From assembly GCF_900107265.1 (NCBI RefSeq), contig NZ_FNPJ01000001.1, positions 1 through 64,000 on the forward strand: a stretch of 64,000 nucleotides of DNA. The letters are read 5' to 3'. The notes beneath the pieces were generated by a model that was not told the DNA's origin, made no database searches, and was given only the letters and a program-made list of their open reading frames with translations. A program made the translations under genes and the position numbers. The stretch is from Nitrosomonas sp. Nm33. GTDB taxonomy: Bacteria; Pseudomonadota; Gammaproteobacteria; Burkholderiales; Nitrosomonadaceae. Position 1 is the first letter of the stretch. Every line of letters starts with the position of its first letter. This document shows positions 8,005 to 17,057 of the stretch, in pieces.

Positions 8005-9800
8005 AGCCGTAGCGTGCCGGTATCATGTCGTCTGGCTAAATCGAGCGCCAGCGGGCCAGCAGGACTGCGCCAGCGGATACCGCTACCATAGCCAAGTGAT
8101 GGTTTGAAAGACCGCCAGGAGTCTGCCGCATCACCCACATCTGCGAACAAGGCAGCCCCCCAATTCTCAGTAAACCAGCGCACATATTCGAGCGTTCCCG
8201 TGCCGAGTGTGCGTCCACCCACAATGGCATCGCCTTCTTGTACCCCCAGGCTTAGAAAATTATGTCCCCGAACTGAATTAATGCCGCCTGCACGGAATAA
8301 GTATTCCTGAGGAATGCCCTCACGTGATGACGCCAGGGTATAGCCTACTTCAGCACGGAGAAACAGTACATCACGCGCTCCAATTGGCCACCAGTGTTGA
8401 TGGCGAGCGTAAGCGCGCACAAAATCCCGTTTCGAAAGTACATATTGACTACCGCCGCCAATACGTATTTCTGAAATATGGCCACGTCTGGCATGTAAAG
8501 GGTTATCTACATTATGATAACGCCACCAGGTGTCCGGTGCTAATGCATAGGTTATGGTATCGGCTGCGCCCACTGGCTGTCTTTCTTCCCTTTGCCAGGC
8601 GATGCCGAGCTGTATTCGCATTTTTTCCGTAGTGCGGTCTCGGGTAAGACTGATTCTTTGATTGAATGTTCTTAAATCCTCGATGTCGGTCCGCTCGATT
8701 CTTGCTCCCAAGCTATAGAGATAATTGTTTTCGTCCGGGACCGTATCAATTTTTGCCGAGAAGATCTGGCGCTTTTGTTCATACCGCAGCAGGCTGCTCA
8801 TATTCAATGCCCGGTTCAGAAAATTGTAATTACGATAATTGATTTCTCCGCGGGCGCCAGTGTTAGTACTATAGCCAGCGCCTACAGCAATTCGCTGAGA
8901 ATGCGCTTCGGTCAGTATCACTTCCACCGGAACGGCCTGGTGAGACGCAATATCGGGACGGATACTGACTGAGGCCGAGCTAAGTTGAGGGGTATTCTGT
9001 AACGTGGTTTGGAAAGCAAGCAGTTGATCCCGGCGATAAGGATCGCTCTTGTGGAAAGGAGTGTAGTTGCTTATCAGGCTTTGATCGTATCGTTCCAGTC
9101 CGGTGATTTGTAAGTCACCGAAATAGAATACCGGTCCGGAATCGATCACCATGCGCAATTTTGCACTCGCTGTCGCAGGATCAACCTCGGCCTGGCTGCT
9201 AATAATTTGGGCAGCAGCATATTCACTCTCGGCTATGCTGGATAACAAGGCTGCTTTAGCTTCTTCCCAGGCAGAACTACGAAAAAATTTGCGCGGTGTT
9301 AATGGCCAGCTAGCGCGTAACTGCGCAATTCGCTGGCGATGCTCAGGCGTCTCTACTGCCAGATCGCCCTGAAATTCAATCGTGACTTCAGTCACTTGGG
9401 TGCGCGGTCCAGGGACCACTTTGAGAATAGGCTTTTCTCCGGTTAAATGATCTTCTAGGGTAACAGTAGGCGTGAAATAACCTTCAGTTGCTAGTAGCTC
9501 TTTGATTTCCTGCTTTGTCTTACGAACAAAAGCTGCCCGGGCAGTGTCATTGGCAAAGGGTTTATCAGGAAGGAGGATGTATTTTTTTACGAGCTTCTTA
9601 ACAGATTTGGGTGCAGAGAGTTCGATGACAGCAGCCGATTCTGATTCACTGTCTGAGTTTTGATTGGATTGGGCTGCACCAACTACAGCTACAGGACTAA
9701 GCGCGCATAAGATAACAAACAGTGTGAGGAATAGCCATCGCACACCATCAAGGTGGATCGGGAGGTTAACAGGAGATTGGGTCGGATAATCGATCGCCAT
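7977..9800 (-). CDS. tamA: Outer-membrane assembly factor TamA (BamA/Omp85 family)
   Basis: A 607-residue Omp85-family protein and partner of TamB. The N-terminus has a hydrophobic export segment (about 22-43, ending near VVGAA), then POTRA-like periplasmic domains (about 70-280), then a 16-strand barrel domain (about 290-607). The barrel contains the lid-lock type motif VRGHNFLSLG and closes on a C-terminal Phe, as expected for BAM substrates. The next gene on the same strand is tamB, so this is a tamAB operon. Confidence 0.93.
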   Translation of the reverse strand: MAIDYPTQSPVNLPIHLDGVRWLFLTLFVILCALSPVAVVGAAQSNQNSDSESESAAVIELSAPKSVKKLVKKYILLPDKPFANDTARAAFVRKTKQEIKELLATEGYFTPTVTLEDHLTGEKPILKVVPGPRTQVTEVTIEFQGDLAVETPEHRQRIAQLRASWPLTPRKFFRSSAWEEAKAALLSSIAESEYAAAQIISSQAEVDPATASAKLRMVIDSGPVFYFGDLQITGLERYDQSLISNYTPFHKSDPYRRDQLLAFQTTLQNTPQLSSASVSIRPDIASHQAVPVEVILTEAHSQRIAVGAGYSTNTGARGEINYRNYNFLNRALNMSSLLRYEQKRQIFSAKIDTVPDENNYLYSLGARIERTDIEDLRTFNQRISLTRDRTTEKMRIQLGIAWQREERQPVGAADTITYALAPDTWWRYHNVDNPLHARRGHISEIRIGGGSQYVLSKRDFVRAYARHQHWWPIGARDVLFLRAEVGYTLASSREGIPQEYLFRAGGINSVRGHNFLSLGVQEGDAIVGGRTLGTGTLEYVRWFTENWGAALFADVGDAADSWRSFKPSLGYGSGIRWRSPAGPLALDLARRHDTGTLRLHFSIAVAF

Positions 9801-9893
9801 TTATACGGGGTGGCAATTCAATATCGATCAAATTTAATCTCCAGGTGCTCATCTTAGTCAAGATAACTTAATGTTTCAGTTTGTTAAATCGTT

Positions 9894-10460
9894 TCAGATG
9901 CGCTCGATATATTCGCCATTATCAGTGCTGACTTTGATCTTCTCACCTTGTAAAACAAAAGAGGGCACCATAACGACCAATCCAGTTTCCGTGGTGGCAG
10001 GTTTATAAGAACTCGTAGCAGTCGCACCTTTGAGAATCGGTTCGGTATCCACGACGGTGAGGATCACACTCGAAGGAAGTTGTACCCCAATGGGGCGATC
10101 ATGATGAAAATTAACCAGTATATCCGTGTTGGGAAGCAAATATTCGCTTTGTCCCTCAAGGAAATCTTGCGATAAGCTCAATTGTTCGTAAGTTTCCTTG
10201 TCCATAAAGATGTAGTCATTCCCTTCTTGATAGAGGAAAGTCATTTCTCGTGGCTCGACAACCGCACGTTCGACCTTTTCTTCAGTGCGAATACGCTGAT
10301 TGGTTTTAGTGCCTGATTCGATATCCTTCATCTCCACTTGCATGAATGCGCCGCCACGACCACCAACATGAACATGGTAACATTTCAGTACACGCCAGAT
10401 CCGCTTGTCCCATTCGATCAAATTGCCAACGCGAATCTCAGTTGCGAGAACTTTTGCCAT
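9894..10460 (-). CDS. efp: Translation elongation factor P
   Basis: A 188-residue EF-P that relieves ribosome stalling at polyproline stretches. The three-domain length and signatures are normal: an N-terminal KOW-like domain, YIFMDKETYEQ in the middle, and KGATATSSYKPATTETG at the domain III boundary. The loop that normally carries the modified Lys (PGKGGA) reads GGRGGA, with Arg at residue 35 at the tip. Arg occurs in rhamnosylated EF-Ps, but the surrounding sequence looks like the Lys-type subfamily, so the modification state is open. Its ATG region abuts the divergent glycosylase gene. Confidence 0.95.
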   Translation of the reverse strand: MAKVLATEIRVGNLIEWDKRIWRVLKCYHVHVGGRGGAFMQVEMKDIESGTKTNQRIRTEEKVERAVVEPREMTFLYQEGNDYIFMDKETYEQLSLSQDFLEGQSEYLLPNTDILVNFHHDRPIGVQLPSSVILTVVDTEPILKGATATSSYKPATTETGLVVMVPSFVLQGEKIKVSTDNGEYIERI

Positions 10461-10481
10461 TGCTTATTTATCTTAAAAATA

Positions 10482-11162
10482 ATGACCATTCTACACCAAA
10501 AAGCCCATAATCCTGCTTCAAACTCCTTTCTTGAAAAGTGCCGAAAGTGTGCTCGTTTGGCTGAATTTCTGGATATCGTCAGAATCCAATATCCGGATTA
10601 CCATGCCAAACCGGTACCTTCATTCGGAGATTTATCCGCTAAGCTGCTGATTATCGGTCTTGCGCCTGGTATGCATGGTGCAAACCGGACTGGCAGACCT
10701 TTTACCGGTGATTTTGCCGGTATTTTACTGTATCAAACGCTCTACAAGTTTGGCCTGGCCAGTCGCAGCGAATCCATTGCGGTCGAAGATGATTTGCATC
10801 TTTATAGTTGCCGTATTACCAATGCTGTTAAATGCCTGCCACCCGCCAACAAACCGCAACCAAGCGAAGTAAGGCAATGTAATGCCTATTTAGCAGCCGA
10901 AATAACAGATTTTACTGCTCATGGCGGCCAGGGCATACTGGCTCTGGGTAATGTGGCTCATCAGGCAGGATTGATGGCTTTAGGGCTTAAAATGAAAAGC
11001 TATCCTTTTAGCCATGGAGCCGCCCATATCTTACCCAGTGGACTGAGATTCTATGACAGTTATCACTGTAGTCGTTACAATACACAAACCAAACGCTTGA
11101 CACAGAAAATGTTCGAGCAAGTGATTGCCAGAATTTGTGCAGATCTGGCATTAATAACATGA
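10482..11162 (+). CDS. Uracil-DNA glycosylase, family 5 (UDGb type)
   Basis: A 226-residue base-excision repair enzyme that removes uracil and other deaminated bases. Motif A is GLAPGMHGANRTGRPFTGDF (59-78), in which the family's usual catalytic Asp is absent, as in UDGb. YHCSRYNTQT near 194-203 is the C-terminal motif. Cysteines near 20, 23, 118 and 133 are placed to hold the 4Fe-4S cluster. The ATG at 10482 was chosen over an upstream in-frame one at 10338, which would run deep into efp on the other strand and add non-conserved residues. It is followed closely by the tautomerase and uvrC, a DNA-repair-leaning cluster. Confidence 0.9.
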   Translation: MTILHQKAHNPASNSFLEKCRKCARLAEFLDIVRIQYPDYHAKPVPSFGDLSAKLLIIGLAPGMHGANRTGRPFTGDFAGILLYQTLYKFGLASRSESIAVEDDLHLYSCRITNAVKCLPPANKPQPSEVRQCNAYLAAEITDFTAHGGQGILALGNVAHQAGLMALGLKMKSYPFSHGAAHILPSGLRFYDSYHCSRYNTQTKRLTQKMFEQVIARICADLALIT

Positions 11163-11184
11163 TCAATTTTTGGGAGAGAACAAG

Positions 11185-11373
11185 ATGCCTTATGTGAATA
11201 TTCGTATTGCTGGCACGTTGAGCCGTGAACAGAAGAAACAGATTGCCGAGGAAATTACCGATACCTTAGAACGGGTAGGAAACAAACCCAAGTCGTATAC
11301 CTATATTTCTTTTGATGAAATTCCGCAAGAAAACTGGGCAATTGCCGGAACATTGCTCGGCAACGATAAATAA
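11185..11373 (+). CDS. 4-oxalocrotonate tautomerase family protein
   Basis: A 62-residue tautomerase subunit. The ATG at 11185 exposes Pro as the first residue after Met (MPYVNIRIAG), the catalytic general base of this superfamily; a GGGAGAGA ribosome site lies just before it. An in-frame ATG 15 bases upstream would bury the Pro and is rejected. Length matches the 4-OT/DmpI type, which assembles as hexamers. The substrate cannot be told from sequence, and no aromatic catabolism genes are nearby. Confidence 0.85.
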   Translation: MPYVNIRIAGTLSREQKKQIAEEITDTLERVGNKPKSYTYISFDEIPQENWAIAGTLLGNDK

Positions 11374-11398
11374 AAGGATATAAAAGGGAATAAGCATT

Positions 11399-13216
11399 TT
11401 GTCAGCAGCAGCGTTTGACGGCAAAGTTTTTTCATCGACCTTGCCCACTCTGCCGGGTGTGTATCGCATGCTGAATGCAGCAGGAGAAGTTATTTATGTT
11501 GGTAAAGCGATCGATCTCAAGAAGCGGGTATCATCTTATTTTCAGAAATCAAACCTGAGTCCGCGTATACAACTCATGGTATCGCAGATTGCAGGAATTG
11601 AAACGACGATCACGCGTTCCGAAGCTGAAGCGCTGCTGCTCGAGAATAACCTCATCAAGAGCCTTGCACCTCGTTATAACATATTATTCAGGGATGACAA
11701 GTCCTATCCGTATTTAATGTTAAGTCAGCATACTTATCCACGCTTGACCTTTTATCGGGGTGCTCTGGATAATCAACATCAGTATTTTGGTCCTTTTCCC
11801 AATGCAGGCGTTGTCAGAGAGAGTATTCATCTTTTGCAAAAGGTGTTTCGTTTGCGTACCTGCGAAGATAGCGTTTTCAATCATCGTACTCGACCTTGTC
11901 TGCTTTATCAGATCAAGCGTTGTAGCGGGCCTTGCGTCAATCTCATCTCGCAAGATGAGTATCATGAAGATGTCAAAAGTGCCTCACTTTTTTTACAAGG
12001 CAAACAAAGCGAAGTATTGAAAGATATCGCTGAAAAAATGCAGACAGCTTCCGATCGAATGGAATATGAGCAAGCTGTAGTTTTCCGAGATCAAATGCAG
12101 GCGCTGCGGAAAATCCAGGAAAAACAGTTTGTTGATAGTGGTAAAGCGCTCGATGCGGATGTCATTGCTTGCGCTTTCCTGCATGATGATATTGAAAGAG
12201 TCTGCGTCAATTTAGTGATGATCAGAGGCGGGCGGCACCTGGGAGATAAGAGTTTTTTCCCACAAAATGTGCAAGGATATGAAATTGCTGATGTGTTAGA
12301 GGCATTTATAGCGCAGCATTATCTAAATCGACATGTACCACCTTTGATTATTATCGGTGAAAAAATCCGCCTGAATATTCTGCAACCTTTATTGAGCGAG
12401 CAGGCTGGCCGTAAGATAGCAATCGTTCTTAATCCAGTCGGGGAACGACGTGTATGGCTGAATATGGCGACCGAGAATGCACGGTTGGCATTAAAGCAGA
12501 GGCTGCTAAGACAAGCTAGCCAGGAAGAGCGGTTACAGGCTTTACAGCAGGCTCTGAATCTACCTGGCCTTGGGCGTATCGAATGTTTCGATATCAGTCA
12601 TACTATGGGTGAAGCAACGGTGGCTTCTTGTGTGGTTTATGACAATTTTTCTATGCGTAACAATGAATATCGCCGCTACAATATTACTGGCATCATGCCT
12701 GGTGATGATTATGGGGCGATGCGCCAAGTACTTTTAAGGCGCTATGGCAAAATAGCTCAAGAGGATGGTAAATTGCCTGATCTGATTCTGATTGATGGCG
12801 GAAAAGGGCAGGTCAGTGCAGCTCAGGAAATATTGATTGAGCTGGGTCTCAATGATATTCCCTTTCTTGGAGTAGCCAAAGGGGAAGGGCGTAAACCTGG
12901 CCTGGAGCAATTGATTTTCCCATCAACTGAAAAGCCGTTAAAATTGCCGGCGGATCATGCTGGTTTACATCTCATCCAACAGATTCGTGATGAAGCACAT
13001 CGTTTTGCCATTCAGGGACATCGCGCCAGACGTAATAAATCACGCACCCATTCTAGTCTTGAACAGATTGCTGGTGTGGGCGCAAAACGACGCCAAAGTT
13101 TGTTAGGACGATTTGGCGGGTTGAAGGGCGTACTGAGCGCAAGCATTGAGGAATTGCAACAGACAGAGGGTATCAGTCGGGCGCTGGCGGAGAGGATTTA
13201 CCGGGAACTGCATTGA
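11399..13216 (+). CDS. uvrC: Excinuclease ABC subunit C
   Basis: A 605-residue UvrC that makes the dual incisions of nucleotide excision repair. It has an N-terminal GIY-YIG nuclease (GVYRML...EVIYVGKA, about 18-40), a UVR motif around residues 200-240, an RNase H-like C-terminal nuclease ([11 protein letters not shown] and [10 protein letters not shown]) and terminal tandem HhH motifs ([10 protein letters not shown] and [10 protein letters not shown]). The start appears to be TTG at 11399, since no suitable ATG precedes the conserved [19 protein letters not shown] lies about 10 bases upstream. It is followed by pgsA, as in many Proteobacteria. Confidence 0.95.
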   Translation: MSAAAFDGKVFSSTLPTLPGVYRMLNAAGEVIYVGKAIDLKKRVSSYFQKSNLSPRIQLMVSQIAGIETTITRSEAEALLLENNLIKSLAPRYNILFRDDKSYPYLMLSQHTYPRLTFYRGALDNQHQYFGPFPNAGVVRESIHLLQKVFRLRTCEDSVFNHRTRPCLLYQIKRCSGPCVNLISQDEYHEDVKSASLFLQGKQSEVLKDIAEKMQTASDRMEYEQAVVFRDQMQALRKIQEKQFVDSGKALDADVIACAFLHDDIERVCVNLVMIRGGRHLGDKSFFPQNVQGYEIADVLEAFIAQHYLNRHVPPLIIIGEKIRLNILQPLLSEQAGRKIAIVLNPVGERRVWLNMATENARLALKQRLLRQASQEERLQALQQALNLPGLGRIECFDISHTMGEATVASCVVYDNFSMRNNEYRRYNITGIMPGDDYGAMRQVLLRRYGKIAQEDGKLPDLILIDGGKGQVSAAQEILIELGLNDIPFLGVAKGEGRKPGLEQLIFPSTEKPLKLPADHAGLHLIQQIRDEAHRFAIQGHRARRNKSRTHSSLEQIAGVGAKRRQSLLGRFGGLKGVLSASIEELQQTEGISRALAERIYRELH

Positions 13217-13292
13217 ATCTGCTCAAAAAATAAATGACAACGACGGGATTGTCGTGCTGCATTAATAACAGAATCGACACTTGAATACTATC

Positions 13293-13865
13293 ATGCCAAT
13301 GAATCTTCCTAATCTGCTGACATGGCTACGGATACTCGCAATTCCGTTATTTGTCGGGATTTTTTATTTACCTCCGAGCTGGTTATCACCATTCGGACAG
13401 AATCTGATTGCTACCATCATTTTTAGCGGGGCGGCGATTACTGATTGGCTGGATGGTTATCTGGCTCGCACCCTTAATCAAACCTCAGCTTTTGGCGCTT
13501 TTCTTGATCCTGTCGCAGATAAATTGATGGTTGCGGCGGCCTTGATTGTGTTGGTGTATTTAGAAAGGCTGGATGCACCGATAGCAGTGGTTATCATTGG
13601 CCGTGAAATTACCGTTTCAGCATTACGCGAATGGATGGCGCAAATTGGTAAAGCCAAGAGTGTAGCTGTCTCTTTTTTGGGAAAAATAAAAACTGTTTCA
13701 CAAATGATAGCTATTCCATTATTGCTTTATCACGAAAAAATCGAAGATTATTTTGATCCTCAAATAGTAGGAACCTGGCTTATTTATCTGGCTGCAATCT
13801 TAACGTTATGGTCAATGATTTATTATTTAAAAGCAGCTATTCCACAAGCACTTAAGCAATCATAA
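13293..13865 (+). CDS. pgsA: CDP-diacylglycerol--glycerol-3-phosphate 3-phosphatidyltransferase
   Basis: An integral membrane enzyme of the CDP-alcohol phosphatidyltransferase family that makes phosphatidylglycerol phosphate. The signature D-x2-DG-x2-AR-x8-G-x3-D-x3-D is present as DWLDGYLAR followed by GAFLDPVADK (about 55-80). Several membrane segments cover the rest. The start is uncertain: TTG 13281, ATG 13293 and ATG 13299 are all in frame, and MNLPNLLTWLRI begins the conserved part. Its stop overlaps by a few bases the stop of the convergent gene on the other strand. Confidence 0.93.
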   Translation: MPMNLPNLLTWLRILAIPLFVGIFYLPPSWLSPFGQNLIATIIFSGAAITDWLDGYLARTLNQTSAFGAFLDPVADKLMVAAALIVLVYLERLDAPIAVVIIGREITVSALREWMAQIGKAKSVAVSFLGKIKTVSQMIAIPLLLYHEKIEDYFDPQIVGTWLIYLAAILTLWSMIYYLKAAIPQALKQS

Positions 13866-14462
13866 CTCTGTCGCATGATTCAGCTTGATATGCTTCATGC
13901 GATCAGTTCGACTTTGATTTGACGGGGCTGGTTGTGTAGTGTCGAACGCTGTCGGTACCGTTACGCCACTGCGCTTGGCAAAGGTGAAGACTGCCACGAG
14001 ATTGATCGCATGCCACGTATTGTTCGGATTACGTTCGTAGGGTTTTCTGTAGGCGTCAAGCGCATGCGCCAGCGCCTCTCTGCTCTCGATGCAGTGGGGA
14101 TCCCGAGTATCGATGGCGATTTGCTTGTAGGCACGACCAATCAGACCAGCCAGCTCACTCCATTCTTCATCGCTCTCGGGAAGGCCCTCTAACGCCTTTT
14201 GTGCCACCGCGATGGCTGCGGTGGCTTGCCCTGTCTCGATTAGTGCCTGGGCGTGTAATCTCCGCACTGTGGTGGCGTTCGGCTGCACGCGTATAACGCG
14301 CTTGCTTAGTTTTGTGAGCAGGTTAAACTCACGTAGGTTTTTGAGATCGTTGGCGAGCCTCTGTGCTGCCTGAGAGTCTGTGCTTCCGGCTGGCCAGTGA
14401 GGGCGTTGTAGTAGCTCTCGAGCGCGTCGGACCATTGTGTCGGCATCCTGTCCCTTGCTCAT
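13860..14462 (-). CDS. TRAFs-binding/TPR-like helical protein, possibly truncated
   Basis: About 200 residues, largely helical, with TPR-like repeats (about 50-110) and a segment (LIGRAYKQIAIDT, then ALDAYRKPYERNPNNTWHAINLVAVFTFAK) resembling the TRAFs-binding/TPR-S region found in bacterial multidomain signalling and conflict proteins. A GAGGAG ribosome site supports the ATG at 14462. Homologues of this type are usually longer; here the frame runs into the 3' end of pgsA and stops after a low-complexity tail, so the C-terminus may be lost. It sits 10 bp after the hydrolase gene and is almost certainly co-transcribed. Codon use is visibly more GC-rich than in neighbours. Family assignment is tentative. 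Confidence 0.6.
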   Translation of the reverse strand: MSKGQDADTMVRRARELLQRPHWPAGSTDSQAAQRLANDLKNLREFNLLTKLSKRVIRVQPNATTVRRLHAQALIETGQATAAIAVAQKALEGLPESDEEWSELAGLIGRAYKQIAIDTRDPHCIESREALAHALDAYRKPYERNPNNTWHAINLVAVFTFAKRSGVTVPTAFDTTQPAPSNQSRTDRMKHIKLNHATEL

Positions 14463-14472
14463 AAGTGACTCC

Positions 14473-15411
14473 TCAGAGACCAAGCATCTTGAGCAAGGCG
14501 CACCGTACCTCATCATGCGCGAGATATTTTACGACTGAATGGCGCCAGGTTCCTTCATTAGTGACGCTGAGATCCTGGATGCGTTCGATGCCTCCGTCGC
14601 AAAAATCGTTTGCAATCTTTGGGTCGGCTCCACACACGACGTCCAGGTGGTCGTAGACGTTGACCCATTGGGTCTTAATTTGTGATCGGGGGTAACCGTT
14701 GTCCCGAGTCCATTCCGGCTTGAAACAATCTTGTACTTCGTCAATGCCGAGTGGGCTGCCCATCGTCATCAAGCTATCAATGGCTGGGCAGCCAGGAACG
14801 CGTTTAAGGCAATCGTAGGCGACCATGGTTCCCATGCTGTGACTTACGACGATATGCGGACCGTTGGTCTTTACCTTTTTCAAATCATTGATAAAACGAC
14901 TGCGGACTTCCTCTTGTACGCGATATGTTGTTCCCGGACGGGGGGAGAACTCCTTATTAAAAAGGTAGAGATAGGCATCGCGAATCTTGGCATCCATGAT
15001 CTTCTTCTTGATGGACCAAGGGAGAGGAATACGCTCGAGCTTAGTGGCTTTGTCGTCAGTCGACCCATTCTCGCTTGCATTTGCGATTTCTGCATCGCTC
15101 ATGCGTGTTTCATAAGCGCGCATGGCTTGTAGGAAGTGTTTCTCTTTGTCGGTGGTCCCCACGGGAATTTGGGCATTCCCGCTTGCATCGAGTTCCTGGA
15201 GAATCCTCTCGAGGGTACTCTCGTAATCGACTACATTCGGATCTGGTTCTGGATACAGCACATCCGCCCAGTAAACCATTGTTGTTGTGACTCCCTGGTC
15301 ACCTAAATCAATACCGCTAATTCCTTTGGCTAAGGCATGTCTCCATATTTGGTGGAGTTTGTCTGGCTCGGGTTTATTTGAAAGGCCGTGAATGAAGGTG
15401 ATGTGCGGCAT
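14473..15411 (-). CDS. Alpha/beta hydrolase (esterase/lipase-like) of an accessory two-gene module
   Basis: About 312 residues with an alpha/beta-hydrolase fold. An N-terminal strand leads into an oxyanion-type motif (ITFIHGLSNKP), the nucleophile elbow is SHSMGT with the central Ser, and later NVYDHLDVVCG and EGTWRHS could supply the acid and His. No signal peptide is seen, so a cytoplasmic enzyme is likely. The ATG at 15411 is preferred because MPHITFIHG is where conservation should begin; an ATG 27 bases upstream is in frame. The following gene encodes a TRAFs-binding-like protein. The pair lies between pgsA and an IS200 remnant. Substrate unknown. Confidence 0.75.
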   Translation of the reverse strand: MPHITFIHGLSNKPEPDKLHQIWRHALAKGISGIDLGDQGVTTTMVYWADVLYPEPDPNVVDYESTLERILQELDASGNAQIPVGTTDKEKHFLQAMRAYETRMSDAEIANASENGSTDDKATKLERIPLPWSIKKKIMDAKIRDAYLYLFNKEFSPRPGTTYRVQEEVRSRFINDLKKVKTNGPHIVVSHSMGTMVAYDCLKRVPGCPAIDSLMTMGSPLGIDEVQDCFKPEWTRDNGYPRSQIKTQWVNVYDHLDVVCGADPKIANDFCDGGIERIQDLSVTNEGTWRHSVVKYLAHDEVRCALLKMLGL

Positions 15412-15584
15412 GGTGGGATATATAATATAAAAATACAATTTTTCGTTGAAATGAAATGTATATAAAGCCAGTTATTTAGTCAAACTGGCTATTGATCGAT
15501 CAACAAAATAACCAGTTTTTGCTTAAAGCAGTATTAACTTAAAAACCTCAACTAAGATTTTAAGAGGGCAATAACTGTAACTCC

Positions 15585-15671
15585 CTATTCCATATTGATG
15601 GTCGTTTTGACGTGGTCAACATGATACTTACAGTCCCATGTCGTATGCACCAAATTCTGATAATCTCTCAT
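15585..15671 (-). pseudogene. IS200-type (Y1) transposase N-terminal remnant
   Basis: A 28-codon reading frame preceded by AGGAG begins MRDYQNLVHTTWDCKYHV, the typical N-terminus of IS200/IS605 TnpA, and then goes out of register and stops. The HUH motif, catalytic Tyr and right end are absent. Upstream in its own direction, 15740-15766 forms a 10-bp stem (TAATCCC/GGGATTA plus CGG/CCG), and ACCGT/ACGGT forms another small hairpin, as at IS200 left ends. The rest of the 15412-15791 gap shows no other gene. Confidence 0.75.
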
Positions 15672-15791
15672 TTGATTCTCCTAGCTCTTGATCAAGCTAA
15701 AAGAATTAGGGGAACCGTATCACACGGTCAAACCTTTAATAATCCCCCGGCATAACCGAGGGATTACCTTATTTATTGATTAATAAATTAA

Positions 15792-17057
15792 ATGAACAGT
15801 ACTGAAGATATTCTCCAGGCAGGCAGTAGCTCCGATCTAATTGAATGTGGTGTTGTCCCGCATCAGGTACCTTTACAAGAACGTCCTATTCTCACTGTGT
15901 TGGCCAGTGTGCATTTCATTCATATCATGGATTTCATGATGATGCTGCCTTTGGGCCCGCAGTTCATGAAGTTGTTCGATTTTACGCCGCAACAATTCGG
16001 TATGCTCATTTCAGCCTATGCATTCAGTGCAGGTGTCTGCAGTTTCTTTGCTTCGTTTGTTATTGATCGGTTTGATCGTAAGTACGTATTGATTTTTCTT
16101 TGTGCAGGTATGGGGATCGCCACACTGATCTGTGCGCTGGCAACTGATTACACAACGCTCCTACTAGGACGTATTGTGGCAGGTGGTTTTAGCGGGATGC
16201 TGAGTGCCATTATCTTTGCGGTTGTTGCAGATATCATTCCGGAGCATCGGCGGGGGGTAGCGACAGGTACTGTCATGTCTGCTTTCTCAATGGTGGCAGT
16301 GGTAGGCATGCCAGTAGGGATGCTGCTTGTTAATCTGATCGATTGGCGCGCACCGTTTTTTCTTCTGACAGCTGTAAGCAGCTTGATAATTTTCGTTGCA
16401 TTACGAATACTTCCGTCTCTTTGTGGTCATCTGATTCATTATCAGGAGCGTCACCCGTTCCGGCAGTTGCGCACGATCTTTTGGGTGCGGAATCATCTCT
16501 ATGCTTTTGCTTTAATTGCAATGCTGATGTTCGCTGGATTTTCTGTGAGTCCTTTCATTAGCACCTATATGGTGATCAATGTGGGTATGGCAGAAATCGA
16601 TTTGCCTTATCTTTATTTTTTCGGTGGGTTGGCGACATTTTTTGCTGCACGCCTTCTCGGGAAGCTTGCTGACCTTCACGGCAAAAGAAAAATATTTGGT
16701 GTGACTGCCGCGCTTTCTGTTTTCCCCATTCTGCTACTGACGCATTTATCACCGGTACCGACAGTCTTTGCGGTCGGGATTACAACATTATTCATGATGC
16801 TGGTTTCTGGTCGGTTTGTTCCTGCCATGGCGTTGGTGACTGCAAGCGTGACGCCTCGTTTGCGGGGCAGTTTTTTAAGTTTCAATATATCGGTTCAACA
16901 GTTGTCAGCAGGTTTGGCTTCGTTACTTGCCGGTTCTATCATGGGAATCTCAGCGAATGGTGCGTTGACGCATTATGATTCGGTGGGAGTCATCGCTGCC
17001 ATTGCAACCATACTCAGTATTTTACTGGCAGTTAAAGTCAATAGTTATCAGGAATGA
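15792..17057 (+). CDS. MFS transporter (12-TM permease)
   Basis: A 421-residue major facilitator superfamily protein with about 12 membrane segments. The loop 2-3 motif appears as DRFDRKYVL, and the antiporter-like motif C region as SAFSMVAVVGMPVGMLL. It resembles the drug/sugar efflux H+ antiporter (AraJ/DHA1-like) branch, but the substrate is not evident. The hydrophilic N-terminus of about 30 residues lacks similarity. It overlaps by a few bases the start of the next gene, so the two are translationally coupled. Confidence 0.85.
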   Translation: MNSTEDILQAGSSSDLIECGVVPHQVPLQERPILTVLASVHFIHIMDFMMMLPLGPQFMKLFDFTPQQFGMLISAYAFSAGVCSFFASFVIDRFDRKYVLIFLCAGMGIATLICALATDYTTLLLGRIVAGGFSGMLSAIIFAVVADIIPEHRRGVATGTVMSAFSMVAVVGMPVGMLLVNLIDWRAPFFLLTAVSSLIIFVALRILPSLCGHLIHYQERHPFRQLRTIFWVRNHLYAFALIAMLMFAGFSVSPFISTYMVINVGMAEIDLPYLYFFGGLATFFAARLLGKLADLHGKRKIFGVTAALSVFPILLLTHLSPVPTVFAVGITTLFMMLVSGRFVPAMALVTASVTPRLRGSFLSFNISVQQLSAGLASLLAGSIMGISANGALTHYDSVGVIAAIATILSILLAVKVNSYQE

